Shown here one piece after another: positions 44,216-52,335 of a stretch of 64,000 bases of DNA. Each line of letters opens with the position of its first letter. Position 1 is the stretch's first letter. The position numbers and the translations under genes were made by a program. The DNA lies in NCBI GenBank assembly GCA_040221055.1, contig JAVJVN010000020.1, forward strand, positions 155,208-219,207. Direction: 5' to 3'. Origin of the DNA: Rhodothermales bacterium. GTDB lineage: Bacteria > Bacteroidota > Rhodothermia > Rhodothermales > UBA10348. The notes beneath the pieces were generated by a model. It worked only from the letters and a program-made list of their open reading frames with translations, was not told the DNA's origin and searched no databases.

Positions 44216-44993
44216 CGTGCCGGTAATCGGTATAGGTGGAGACGGTCCGCAGGCGATACGAGCCCCGGAACGGCGTCTTGATGTACGTCTCGAAGCGGGT
44301 ATTGTAGGGCAGCGCTCCGGAGTCCCCATCCTGGCGGACGTGCACGTAGAACGAGCTCTCTTCCCGGAACAAAAGGGCCAAGTCTATGCGTTCCAATGAC
44401 ATTGCGACCACTTCGTTCGTTTCGCGATCAATGTGCCAACGCACCCGCCGAACGTTCAATCCGTCGCCTTTGTCGGGCCTGGCCCGGACTTCGATGACGC
44501 GTGCCTGACGGTCCCACAGCAGGGTATCGGCCAATTCGCGGAACGCGTATTTGTCCAGGCTGCGCGGATCGAGGTAGACGGGGTCATCATCCAGTACGAA
44601 CGGCACCAGATCAACCGGATCCACATTTTCCACGTTCTCCGACACGAATCCCTTGAAGAATCCGAACTGGAACTCACCGGCCGAGTCGGCACGCTCCAGT
44701 TGGACTGTCCTTTCACCGTCGGAGAATCCGAAGCGGGCCACGTATTCCGTGTAAGCCAGGAGGAAGTCCTCGTCGTCGTACTGCTCGGTCCGGATGTACC
44801 GGGTGTAGGCATGTTCGTCCAGCAGCCCGAACGCACCGCGCATGCCAGCGGTGTCGGCCGTCCGGAGGACCTCCAGCAACGCATCGCGTTCCGCGAGTTC
44901 CACGGGACCGAGGCCGGACGTGGCCTCATCCCCGCATCCCGTGAGGGCGAGAAAGACCACCAGCGCGGCGAACATGTGTGTACCCTGCGTCAT
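44175..44993 (-). CDS. Lipoprotein of unknown function
   Basis: 272 residues from ATG 44993. Lipobox LTGC (C20). The mature protein is acidic (LEVLRTADTAGMRGAFGLLD, YIRTEQYDDEDFLLAYTEYV) and ends in a beta-rich part (VRRVRWHIDRETNEVVAMSL) resembling outer-membrane lipoprotein-carrier-like sheets. No family recognised. Divergent from suhB across 43 bases; overlaps the TPR gene tail to tail. Confidence 0.75.
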   Translation of the reverse strand: MTQGTHMFAALVVFLALTGCGDEATSGLGPVELAERDALLEVLRTADTAGMRGAFGLLDEHAYTRYIRTEQYDDEDFLLAYTEYVARFGFSDGERTVQLERADSAGEFQFGFFKGFVSENVENVDPVDLVPFVLDDDPVYLDPRSLDKYAFRELADTLLWDRQARVIEVRARPDKGDGLNVRRVRWHIDRETNEVVAMSLERIDLALLFREESSFYVHVRQDGDSGALPYNTRFETYIKTPFRGSYRLRTVSTYTDYRHVSGGATLPDPPAP

Positions 44994-45036
44994 CCTGTTT
45001 CCTGATTTTCCATCCTTGTTCAATTCCCCACACGCC

Positions 45037-45867
45037 ATGTCGATCCCTACACCTGATTTCCGAATCTACGAAGACGCACTCCGGGTTGGAGGCGCCGCTG
45101 CCCGCGAAGCCGGTGCATTCATCCTTGAACAGGCCGGTACGCTCACCCGGAGCGAGATCGAAACGAAGGGACTGCACGACCTGGTGTCGCGCGTCGACCG
45201 GGAGGCCCAGCGAATGATCGTGGAGCCCATCCGGAAGGCCTTTCCGCGCCACGACATCCTGGCCGAGGAAGGCGACGGCGGCACCAAGGTAGCCGACAAG
45301 GGCTATACGTGGATCATCGATCCTCTGGATGGGACCACGAACTTCACCCATGGAGTCCCGCCGTACGCCGTATCCATCGGCCTGGCCTACAAGGGAGAGC
45401 CCCAGATGGGCATTGTCTTCGACGTAACCCGGAACGAACTCTTCACTGCGGCCGAAGGCATGGGGGCGTTCGTGAACGGACGCCCGTGTTCCGTAAGCGC
45501 GGCCGAGCACCTGAATGACAGCCTGCTCACCACCGGCTATCCATACCGGGACTTCGAGCATCTGGACGCCTATCTGGCTGCACTCGGGCACTTCATGAAG
45601 GAAACCCGCGGCGTACGCCGTCCGGGATCGGCATCCATCGACTTGGCCTGGGTGGCCGCCGGCCGGTTCGACGGTTTTTTCGAGAGTGGCCTGCAGCCGT
45701 GGGACGTGGCGGCCGGCATGGTCCTGGTGCGCGAGGCCGGCGGCCGCGTATCGGACTACGACGGAAAACAGGATGCGTCGCCCATGGGGGCCAGCATCAT
45801 CGCATCGAACGGGCACATCCACGACCACATGATGCACATCCTGCAACCGGTGCGGAATGTGCTGTAG
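45037..45867 (+). CDS. suhB: Inositol monophosphatase family protein
   Basis: 276 residues from ATG 45037. Metal motifs LAEEGD, WIIDPLDGTTNFTHG and QPWDVAAGMVLVREAGG are intact, which supports a Mg-dependent phosphatase for inositol 1-phosphate or related sugars. The SuhB form also assists rRNA transcription in some bacteria. First gene of a plus-strand run that continues to 50906. Length is typical. Confidence 0.9.
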   Translation: MSIPTPDFRIYEDALRVGGAAAREAGAFILEQAGTLTRSEIETKGLHDLVSRVDREAQRMIVEPIRKAFPRHDILAEEGDGGTKVADKGYTWIIDPLDGTTNFTHGVPPYAVSIGLAYKGEPQMGIVFDVTRNELFTAAEGMGAFVNGRPCSVSAAEHLNDSLLTTGYPYRDFEHLDAYLAALGHFMKETRGVRRPGSASIDLAWVAAGRFDGFFESGLQPWDVAAGMVLVREAGGRVSDYDGKQDASPMGASIIASNGHIHDHMMHILQPVRNVL

Positions 45868-45934
45868 AAGGCCGTTCAACAACCTGCAATATTTGCCGTA
45901 CCTTTCGCATCATCCATTATCATCCTGCTGACCC

Positions 45935-46747
45935 ATGCCCCTGCTCGAAGGCAAGAACGGAATCATTTTCGGCGCACTGAATGACAGTTCGCTCGCATGG
46001 CACATTGCGGAAGCCGTCCATCGGGAAGGCGGCCGTTTCGTCCTCACGAACGCCCCCGTGGCCAAGCGCCTGGGCGAATTGGACGGGCTGGCGGAACGCA
46101 CCGGCGCCAAGATCATCTGGGCCGACGCGACGTCCGACGAGGAACTGACGGCATTGTTCAATGAGGCCAAAAGCCTGTACGGTGGCGTGGATTTCGTCGT
46201 CCATTCCATTGGCATGGGCCTGAATGTGCGCAAAAACCGTCCTTACGATGACCTGAATTACGAGTGGTACAAGAAGACCCTCGACATTTCGGCTATTTCG
46301 CTGCATCGTGCCGTGCATGCGAGCATGGAAACCGGCGCCATCAAGGACGGCGCATCCATCCTGGCGCTGTCCTATATCGGCGCGCAACGGACGTTTTCCA
46401 AGTATTCCGAGATGGGCGATGCCAAGGCGCTCCTGGAGAGCATTGTGCGCTCCTACGGATACCGTCTCGGCAAGCGGAAAATCCGGATCAACTCGGTTTC
46501 CCAGAGCCCCACGAAGACCACGGCAGGCAGTGGCATTGCCGGATTCAACGCCATGTATGAATTCGCGGAACGCATTGCCCCCCTTGGGAATGCGGATGCC
46601 GAATCGTGTGCCGACTATTGCGTTTCGTTGCTCTCGGACCTGACACGGATGGTGACCATGCAGACCCTCTACCACGACGGCGGGTTCAGCGCCATGGGCA
46701 TTTCCGATGAGGTCATCGAAGACCTGGCATCCGTCCTGGGGGGATGA
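45935..46747 (+). CDS. fabI: Enoyl-[acyl-carrier-protein] reductase, NADH
   Basis: 270 residues. Final reduction step of fatty acid elongation. Catalytic Y147, Y157 and K164 (SYIGAQRTFSKYSEMGDAK) align with E. coli FabI Y146/Y156/K163. NIIFGALNDSSLAW-like start (GIIFGALNDSSLAWHIA) is the NAD-binding loop; VHSIGMGL follows. The stop overlaps the next gene's start (ATGA). A TACCTTTCG at about 45899 is a near match to a Bacteroidota -7 element. Confidence 0.93.
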   Translation: MPLLEGKNGIIFGALNDSSLAWHIAEAVHREGGRFVLTNAPVAKRLGELDGLAERTGAKIIWADATSDEELTALFNEAKSLYGGVDFVVHSIGMGLNVRKNRPYDDLNYEWYKKTLDISAISLHRAVHASMETGAIKDGASILALSYIGAQRTFSKYSEMGDAKALLESIVRSYGYRLGKRKIRINSVSQSPTKTTAGSGIAGFNAMYEFAERIAPLGNADAESCADYCVSLLSDLTRMVTMQTLYHDGGFSAMGISDEVIEDLASVLGG

Positions 46748-47481
46748 TCCGACTGTTCGTTTCGGACATCGATGGATGTCTCGCAGAGCCCTATCAGCCG
46801 TACGACCTTGAGGCACTGGGCCGGATGGCGGCTTGGACACGGGAAGCCGGAAAACCCGGTTCACACCCCCGTCTTCCTGCCGTGTCCATCTGCTCCGGTC
46901 GATCCTATCCGTACGTGGAGGCCGTGACCCAACTTCTGGGCTGCGTAACGCCGGTCCTGTTCGAGTCGGGAGCCGGCATGTTCGACCCCGGTGCGGCGCG
47001 CAGCCAATGGCATCCGGCGTTCACCCCGGACATCCGGGACGGTATGCTTGCCATCCGGACGTTCATGGAATCCGTCGTCCGGGACTCCTCCATGTCCATG
47101 GACCACGCCAAGGGAACACAGGCTGCGCTTGTGGGCACCGATTCCGTGGAATTGCACAGCGCGCTCCGGATCATCGAGGATTGGGTGGCCGAGAACGCAC
47201 CTGGATTCACCACTTTCCACACGCATGTTTCCATCGACGTAGTCCCGCCTGGGCTGTCGAAGAAAGAGGGACTGGTCTGGCTGGCCGAAACGACCGGCGT
47301 GTCCCTCGCCGAAATGGCGTTCATCGGGGATACGAACGGCGATATCGCGGCGTTGGAATCGGTAGGACGGTCGTTTGCGCCGGCGAACGCCCAGCCTCAG
47401 GTGAAAAACGTCGTGCACCACATTTGTGCAGGCACCGACATCCAGGGCGTCATCGAGGCCTATCGCCTCTGCATGGCCTGA
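46744..47481 (+). CDS. HAD-superfamily hydrolase (Cof/IIB type)
   Basis: 245 residues. HAD motif I is FVSDIDGCLAEPY (nucleophile D8, acid/base D10), motif II SICSGRS, motif III lysine in GLSKKEGLVWLAE, motif IV FIGDTNGDIAAL. The cap region contains FESGAGMFDP, as in sugar or glycolate phosphatases. It likely removes phosphate from a small metabolite; substrate unknown. Coupled to fabI by four-base overlap. Confidence 0.88.
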   Translation: MIRLFVSDIDGCLAEPYQPYDLEALGRMAAWTREAGKPGSHPRLPAVSICSGRSYPYVEAVTQLLGCVTPVLFESGAGMFDPGAARSQWHPAFTPDIRDGMLAIRTFMESVVRDSSMSMDHAKGTQAALVGTDSVELHSALRIIEDWVAENAPGFTTFHTHVSIDVVPPGLSKKEGLVWLAETTGVSLAEMAFIGDTNGDIAALESVGRSFAPANAQPQVKNVVHHICAGTDIQGVIEAYRLCMA

Positions 47482-47530
47482 TCTGCATCCCCGTGCAGGA
47501 TCCCCGGAGCGGATGGCTCGTTCGCATGAT

Positions 47531-48307
47531 ATGCGTCGATTTCCGTTCCAACCGGCCCTCCTGGTTTTGGCCGCCCTGGCGGCCCTCACGCCGCGCGTCA
47601 TGACGGCCGAGGCGCAGCCCGTGCCCGCCGCCGACGAGGAAGGGGCCCTGTTCTACGCCGTGGAGCGGGGTGCCGTACTGTACCACCGCAACGACACCAC
47701 GCAAGCGTATCTGCACGTCGGCTTCCGGGAGCCCCTGCACGTCCTCGGGGACGCGGAAAACGGTTGGAAACGCGTCCGGACCCGCGACGGGGCGCATGGT
47801 CTCATGCGGGCCGACCTGTTGTCGAACGTCTGGATCCGGATTTCGAAGCGGACACAGACCGTGCTGGTCTACCGTGGGGACGAACTCATTTACCGGTTTG
47901 CCGCAGATCTGGGCTACAATTTCTACTCCGACAAGGAGCGCCGGGGCTCCTCGGCCGAACCGGACCATTGGCGCACCCCGGAAGGTGAATTCTTTGTTGT
48001 GGCCAAGAATCCACGGAGTCAATTCTACAAGGCATTGGTCCTCAATTATCCGAACGCCGAGGATGCCGAACGGGGATTCCGGGATGGACTCATCTCGCAA
48101 GCCGAGTACGATGCCATCCGGAACGCCGAGGAACAGTACGCCATGCCGCCCATGTTCACCGCCCTTGGCGGATACATCGAGCTGCACGGCGACGGCACCG
48201 GAAAACGCAATAACTGGACGCAAGGCTGCGTCGCCATACCCAACACCCAGATGGACATCATCTGGGACCTGGTATCGGTCGGCACACCGGTCCTGATAGA
48301 CTCCTGA
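47531..48307 (+). CDS. L,D-transpeptidase (YkuD domain), exported
   Basis: 258 residues from ATG 47531, giving a signal peptide (PALLVLAALAALTPRVMT). An SH3-like segment (VERGAVLYHRND to GLMRADLLSNVW) precedes the YkuD domain (ISKRTQTVLVYRGDEL). The active site is H219 in LHGDGTGKRNN and C233 in TQGCVAIPN. The family makes 3-3 cross-links in peptidoglycan or attaches lipoproteins. An ATG at 47513 is possible too. It ends five bases before the next gene. Confidence 0.88.
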   Translation: MRRFPFQPALLVLAALAALTPRVMTAEAQPVPAADEEGALFYAVERGAVLYHRNDTTQAYLHVGFREPLHVLGDAENGWKRVRTRDGAHGLMRADLLSNVWIRISKRTQTVLVYRGDELIYRFAADLGYNFYSDKERRGSSAEPDHWRTPEGEFFVVAKNPRSQFYKALVLNYPNAEDAERGFRDGLISQAEYDAIRNAEEQYAMPPMFTALGGYIELHGDGTGKRNNWTQGCVAIPNTQMDIIWDLVSVGTPVLIDS

Positions 48308-48312
48308 AACCC

Positions 48313-49665
48313 ATGCGAACCCTTCTTCTCAGCGTGCTCGCGCTCCTGACGGTGTTGTCGGCCCAGGCCCAACTGGCCCCGTTCGAGAACGCCGGTGACG
48401 GTGACGGTCCCGCCTATGTGGTCCCCATCGAAGGCATGATCGACAACGGACTAGCGGTCTACCTGGAACGGGCCCTGGCCGATGCCGCGAACGGCAACGC
48501 CTCGGTGGTCATCCTCCACATCGATACCTTCGGAGGACTGGTGGATGCGGCCGATGCCATGCGGAAGGCCATCCTGAACAGCCCGGTCCCGACCGTCGCC
48601 TTCATTGACCCGAATGCGGCCTCCGCCGGTGCATTGATTTCCTATGCGGCCGACCGGATGGTCATGGTGCCCGGAGGATCCATTGGCGCGGCCACCGTGG
48701 TGGAAGGCACGGGGGGAGAAGCGGCCCCCGACAAATACCAGAGCTACATGCGGGGACTCATGCGGTCCACCGCGGAAGCCAACGGACGCGATCCGGCGAT
48801 TGCCGAGGCCATGGTGGACGAGACGCTCGCCATTGAGGGCATTGTGGAAGAAGGAAAGGTCCTCACCCTCTCAACGAAGGAAGCGGTCGAACTCGGGGTT
48901 GCGGACGCCGAATTGACCTCCATCGAGGCTGTGCTGGCCGCCCTGGGTCTGGAAGCAGCCCCCATCGTATACCATGAGCTCCGTCGGACGGAGAAGATCA
49001 TCCGCTTCTTCGGATCGCCGGTTGTCCAGTCCCTGCTCATGCTCATGATGCTCGGCGGCCTCTACTTCGAGCTCCAGACCCCGGGCGTTGGCTTTCCCGG
49101 ACTCATGGCCGCCCTCGGCGCATCCATGTTTTTCGGTCCGGCGTACCTAAATGGCCTGGTCGAGAGCTGGGAGGTGGTGGTCTTCGTGGTGGGCGTGGGA
49201 CTGCTGCTGGTGGAAATCTTCGTCATCCCGGGATTCGGCGTGGCGGGCATCAGCGGGCTCATCCTCATTGTCCTGTCCCTGGTGGTTTCCCTCATTGCCA
49301 ACGTCGGCTTCTCGTTCCCGGCCGGGGATGCCATTGCCAATGCCCTACTGACCCTCGCCTCCACCATGCTGCTGTTCGTGGGCATGGTCTTCGGACTCGG
49401 GAAAGTGCTCCCGCGATCCTCCCGGTTCAACCAACTCGTCCTCCAGCCATCGCTGGCCAGCAGCAGCGGATATACTTCATCGGCGGTGCATGCGGACTGG
49501 GTCGGTCGCACCGGCACCACGATGACCTCGCTCCGCCCGTCGGGGGCTGTCGATCTGGACGGTGAACGGATAGACGTGGTCACGGCTGGCGACTACATTG
49601 AAGCCGGCGTGGAAGTCCGCATTGTACGCGTAAACGGATCCCGCGTGGAAGTCCGGCGCGTCTGA
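48313..49665 (+). CDS. NfeD1-type membrane serine protease (ClpP-like)
   Basis: 450 residues. Signal peptide, then a ClpP-like domain with nucleophile S104 in NAASAGALIS and K141 in PDKYQSYM, the Ser-Lys dyad of the Pyrococcus 1510-type protease. Four or five membrane helices (about 245-375) follow and a C-terminal NfeD OB-fold (GRTGTTMTSLRPSGAVDLDG). These proteases act with stomatin-like proteins in membrane quality control; no stomatin gene lies next to it, but a second NfeD gene does. Confidence 0.9.
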   Translation: MRTLLLSVLALLTVLSAQAQLAPFENAGDGDGPAYVVPIEGMIDNGLAVYLERALADAANGNASVVILHIDTFGGLVDAADAMRKAILNSPVPTVAFIDPNAASAGALISYAADRMVMVPGGSIGAATVVEGTGGEAAPDKYQSYMRGLMRSTAEANGRDPAIAEAMVDETLAIEGIVEEGKVLTLSTKEAVELGVADAELTSIEAVLAALGLEAAPIVYHELRRTEKIIRFFGSPVVQSLLMLMMLGGLYFELQTPGVGFPGLMAALGASMFFGPAYLNGLVESWEVVVFVVGVGLLLVEIFVIPGFGVAGISGLILIVLSLVVSLIANVGFSFPAGDAIANALLTLASTMLLFVGMVFGLGKVLPRSSRFNQLVLQPSLASSSGYTSSAVHADWVGRTGTTMTSLRPSGAVDLDGERIDVVTAGDYIEAGVEVRIVRVNGSRVEVRRV

Positions 49666-50144
49666 TGGAATTGCTGGTCCCCATATTGCTTGTCCTGGCC
49701 GGACTCGGCCTCATCGTGGTGGAAGTCTATCTGGTGCCCGGTGTGAACGTGGTGGGCATTGTGGGCGCCCTGACCTTGCTGTTCGGTGTCGGATACGCCT
49801 TCTCCGAGGCCGGCATGGCCGGCGGCCTGCTGACGGCAGCCGGGGCCGGAGTGGCCGCAGGCGGCACCTTCTATGCCATGTGGAAAACCGGAGCCTGGAA
49901 CGCCTTCATCCTGGGCACATCGCTTCAGACGGACAAGGTGCTCGCCGAGCAGACGTTGGCCACCCGTACCGCCCTTGTCGGTCGGCGGGGCACAACGGTT
50001 TCCCCGCTTCGACCGACGGGATTCGCCGACATCGACGGTGAGCGCGTGGAAGTCGTTACCGAGGGGCATTTCGTGGGCACCGGCATCCCGGTCGAGATCG
50101 TGGCCGTGGACCGCCGTCGCGTGTTCGTGCGGGAGGCCGACTGA
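49665..50144 (+). CDS. NfeD-family protein (short form)
   Basis: 159 residues. Two or three N-terminal membrane helices and a C-terminal OB-fold (GRRGTTVSPLRPTGFADIDG, GERVEVVTEGHFVGTGIPVE). Its ATG shares one base with the stop of the long NfeD gene (TGATG), so the two are co-translated. The short form normally partners stomatins or the long protease. Confidence 0.87.
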   Translation: MELLVPILLVLAGLGLIVVEVYLVPGVNVVGIVGALTLLFGVGYAFSEAGMAGGLLTAAGAGVAAGGTFYAMWKTGAWNAFILGTSLQTDKVLAEQTLATRTALVGRRGTTVSPLRPTGFADIDGERVEVVTEGHFVGTGIPVEIVAVDRRRVFVREAD

Positions 50145-50906
50145 ATGCACGCCGGAGCCGTATTTCATCGCTCGATTCCATTGCCCGTCCGGCTCGCCCT
50201 GGCCTCGGTGGTGGTATCTGCACTGTTTTTCGTGGGATGCACTCCGCCACCCACCATCCCCATCTCCCCCCCGGAAGGATGGACGGCCGATGCCACCGGC
50301 ACCCGGTGGTGGGTAACGGTCACCGATACGTCGCACATTTTCCGTGACCTGGAAACCCTGCACGCCATGGGCGCTGAGGATGCCTACCTGCTGGATGCCG
50401 TTCCGGCCAACGTCACACACACCCTGGCCCGGCGCAAGCTCGCCGTGCTCGTCAAGCAATCGTTGCTCCCGCTGTACCGCAACCGTCCCGATGTGGTGGA
50501 TTCCCTGTTTGTCCGATTCGTGGTCCCGCGGATGGAAGATGCGCAGGTCCGGGGGGATGTCCGCCCGGAAGTCGAACGGCTGAAACTGGAGGGCTACCGG
50601 ATTGTGGGCCGGCATTTCAGGGCCCCCTATCCGCTTACGAAGCTGGGCACCGATATCCCCGTTCCCGTTCCGGACAGTCTGCAGGCTCCGCAGTTCAACG
50701 GAACGGTCCTCATGCAGGTGAGCGTCGATACCCTCGGCGCTCCCGTGGGAATCGAACTGATTGACGGCGTGCATCCGGTCCTGGACCGCATTGCCATGCG
50801 CGCAACCACCGACATGCGTTGGCAGCCCGCGTACGTAATCCGACAGGGCAAATCGGTCCCCATCGCGTCCTGGGCGCGCTTCAAGGTCCGCTTCGAAATG
50901 CCTTAG
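50145..50906 (+). CDS. Lipoprotein with TonB C-terminal-like domain
   Basis: 253 residues, starting directly after the upstream stop. Signal with lipobox FVGC (C32). The C-terminal 80 residues (FNGTVLMQVSVDTLGAPVGI then ELIDGVHPVLDRIAM, MRWQPAY) match the TonB-C fold. A lipid-anchored TonB-C protein cannot span the inner membrane like TonB, so it is probably a periplasmic or outer-membrane adaptor. Middle part unrecognised. Confidence 0.8.
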   Translation: MHAGAVFHRSIPLPVRLALASVVVSALFFVGCTPPPTIPISPPEGWTADATGTRWWVTVTDTSHIFRDLETLHAMGAEDAYLLDAVPANVTHTLARRKLAVLVKQSLLPLYRNRPDVVDSLFVRFVVPRMEDAQVRGDVRPEVERLKLEGYRIVGRHFRAPYPLTKLGTDIPVPVPDSLQAPQFNGTVLMQVSVDTLGAPVGIELIDGVHPVLDRIAMRATTDMRWQPAYVIRQGKSVPIASWARFKVRFEMP

Positions 50907-50934
50907 GGCTGTTCGCACCGACCGAATCCAAACC

Positions 50935-52254
50935 CTAAGCCAACACCCCGGCAATCGTGGCCGTCATGAGGTTGGCCATGGTCCCGGCGGCCACCGCCCG
51001 GACCCCGAGCTTTGCCAGGTCACTGGTCCGCTCCGGCGCAAGCGGCCCGATGCCGCCGATCTGGATGGCTATGGAGGACAGGTTCGCGAATCCGCAGAGC
51101 GCAAACGTCGCCATGACCACCGTCTTCGGTGACAGGACGCCCTCGCCTATAAGCCCAGACAGGTTGATATAGGCCACGAACTCGTTCGCAATGATCTTCG
51201 TCCCGATGAGCGAGCCGAACTGCACGATGTCCGCCATCGGCACACCCACGAGCCAGGCCAGGGGGGCAATACCCCACCCCAGCAACTGCTCGAGCGTCAC
51301 ATTCACGCCAACCATGCCCCCGGCCCAGCCCAGGATGTAGTTGAGCATGGCAATCAACGCCAGGAACGCGAGCAGCATGGCCCCGACGTTCAACGCCAGC
51401 TTCAGTCCATCTGACGCCCCCGACGCCGCCGCATCAATCACGTTGGCCGAGCGCTGTTCCACCTCGATCTTCACTTCACCCTTCGTGGCGGGCTCCTCCG
51501 TTTCCGGGATGAACATCTTCGCCAACAACAGCGCGGCCGGAGCCGCCATGATACTGGCGCCCAGGAGCTGCTCCGCAAAAAGCAATCGACCGGCGTCCAG
51601 GGAAATGCCCATGGCCTGCGCATAGGGATCGCCCAGGATCTGGATGTATGCCGCCATCACGCCACCGGCAATGGTGGCCATGCCGCCCGTCATCACCGCC
51701 ATGAGCTCGGACATGGTCATGGTCGACAGATACGGCCGGACCACCAGGGGTGCCTCGGTCTGTCCGACGAAAATATTGGCCGTGACGGACAGCGACTCGG
51801 CCCCGCTCGTCCCGAGGAATTTGGAGACCAGGACGGCCATGCCCTGCACCACCTTCTGCATGATGCCCAGGTGGTAGAACACGGCCATCAGCGAGCCGAA
51901 GAAAATGATGGTCGGCAGGACCTGGAAGGCAAAGAACATGCCCATGCTGCCTTCCGTGCCCGGGGGGTTCGCCAGATCCCCGAAAATGAACCGGGCGCCA
52001 GCCGTCGTGAAATTCAGCACCAACACGAAGAAGGACGACACCCAGGAGAAAAACGCCTTCACCCATCCCAGGGGCGCGAATACGGCACCCATGGCCTCCC
52101 CTTTGAGCAGGAAGATGGCCAGGACGACCTGGAGCCCCAGGGCCGACGCCACCATCCGCCAGTTGATCTGCTTCTTGTTGCTCGAAACGAGCCAGGCAAT
52201 GCCGAGGATGACAGCCAACCCGAGGAGGCCACGAAGGAGGGAGATGAAGTCCAT
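50935..52254 (-). CDS. nupC: Concentrative nucleoside transporter (NupC/CNT family)
   Basis: 439 residues from ATG 52254. About ten helices with the family motifs GQTEAPLVVRPYL, TGGMATIAGGVMAAYIQILG, GEGVLSPKTVVMATFALCGFAN and GGIGPLAPERTSDLAKLGVRA. Takes up nucleosides with sodium or protons. Pairs functionally with the uridine kinase in the same window. Divergent from the helicase gene across 81 bases. Confidence 0.95.
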   Translation of the reverse strand: MDFISLLRGLLGLAVILGIAWLVSSNKKQINWRMVASALGLQVVLAIFLLKGEAMGAVFAPLGWVKAFFSWVSSFFVLVLNFTTAGARFIFGDLANPPGTEGSMGMFFAFQVLPTIIFFGSLMAVFYHLGIMQKVVQGMAVLVSKFLGTSGAESLSVTANIFVGQTEAPLVVRPYLSTMTMSELMAVMTGGMATIAGGVMAAYIQILGDPYAQAMGISLDAGRLLFAEQLLGASIMAAPAALLLAKMFIPETEEPATKGEVKIEVEQRSANVIDAAASGASDGLKLALNVGAMLLAFLALIAMLNYILGWAGGMVGVNVTLEQLLGWGIAPLAWLVGVPMADIVQFGSLIGTKIIANEFVAYINLSGLIGEGVLSPKTVVMATFALCGFANLSSIAIQIGGIGPLAPERTSDLAKLGVRAVAAGTMANLMTATIAGVLA

Positions 52255-52335
52255 GGAAATCCGGTTTTGCGGCAGGATCTGTGTGTGCGGAGCGGGAATA
52301 TACGCGACCCGCGGACTTCGTATCTTCTGCAGCTT

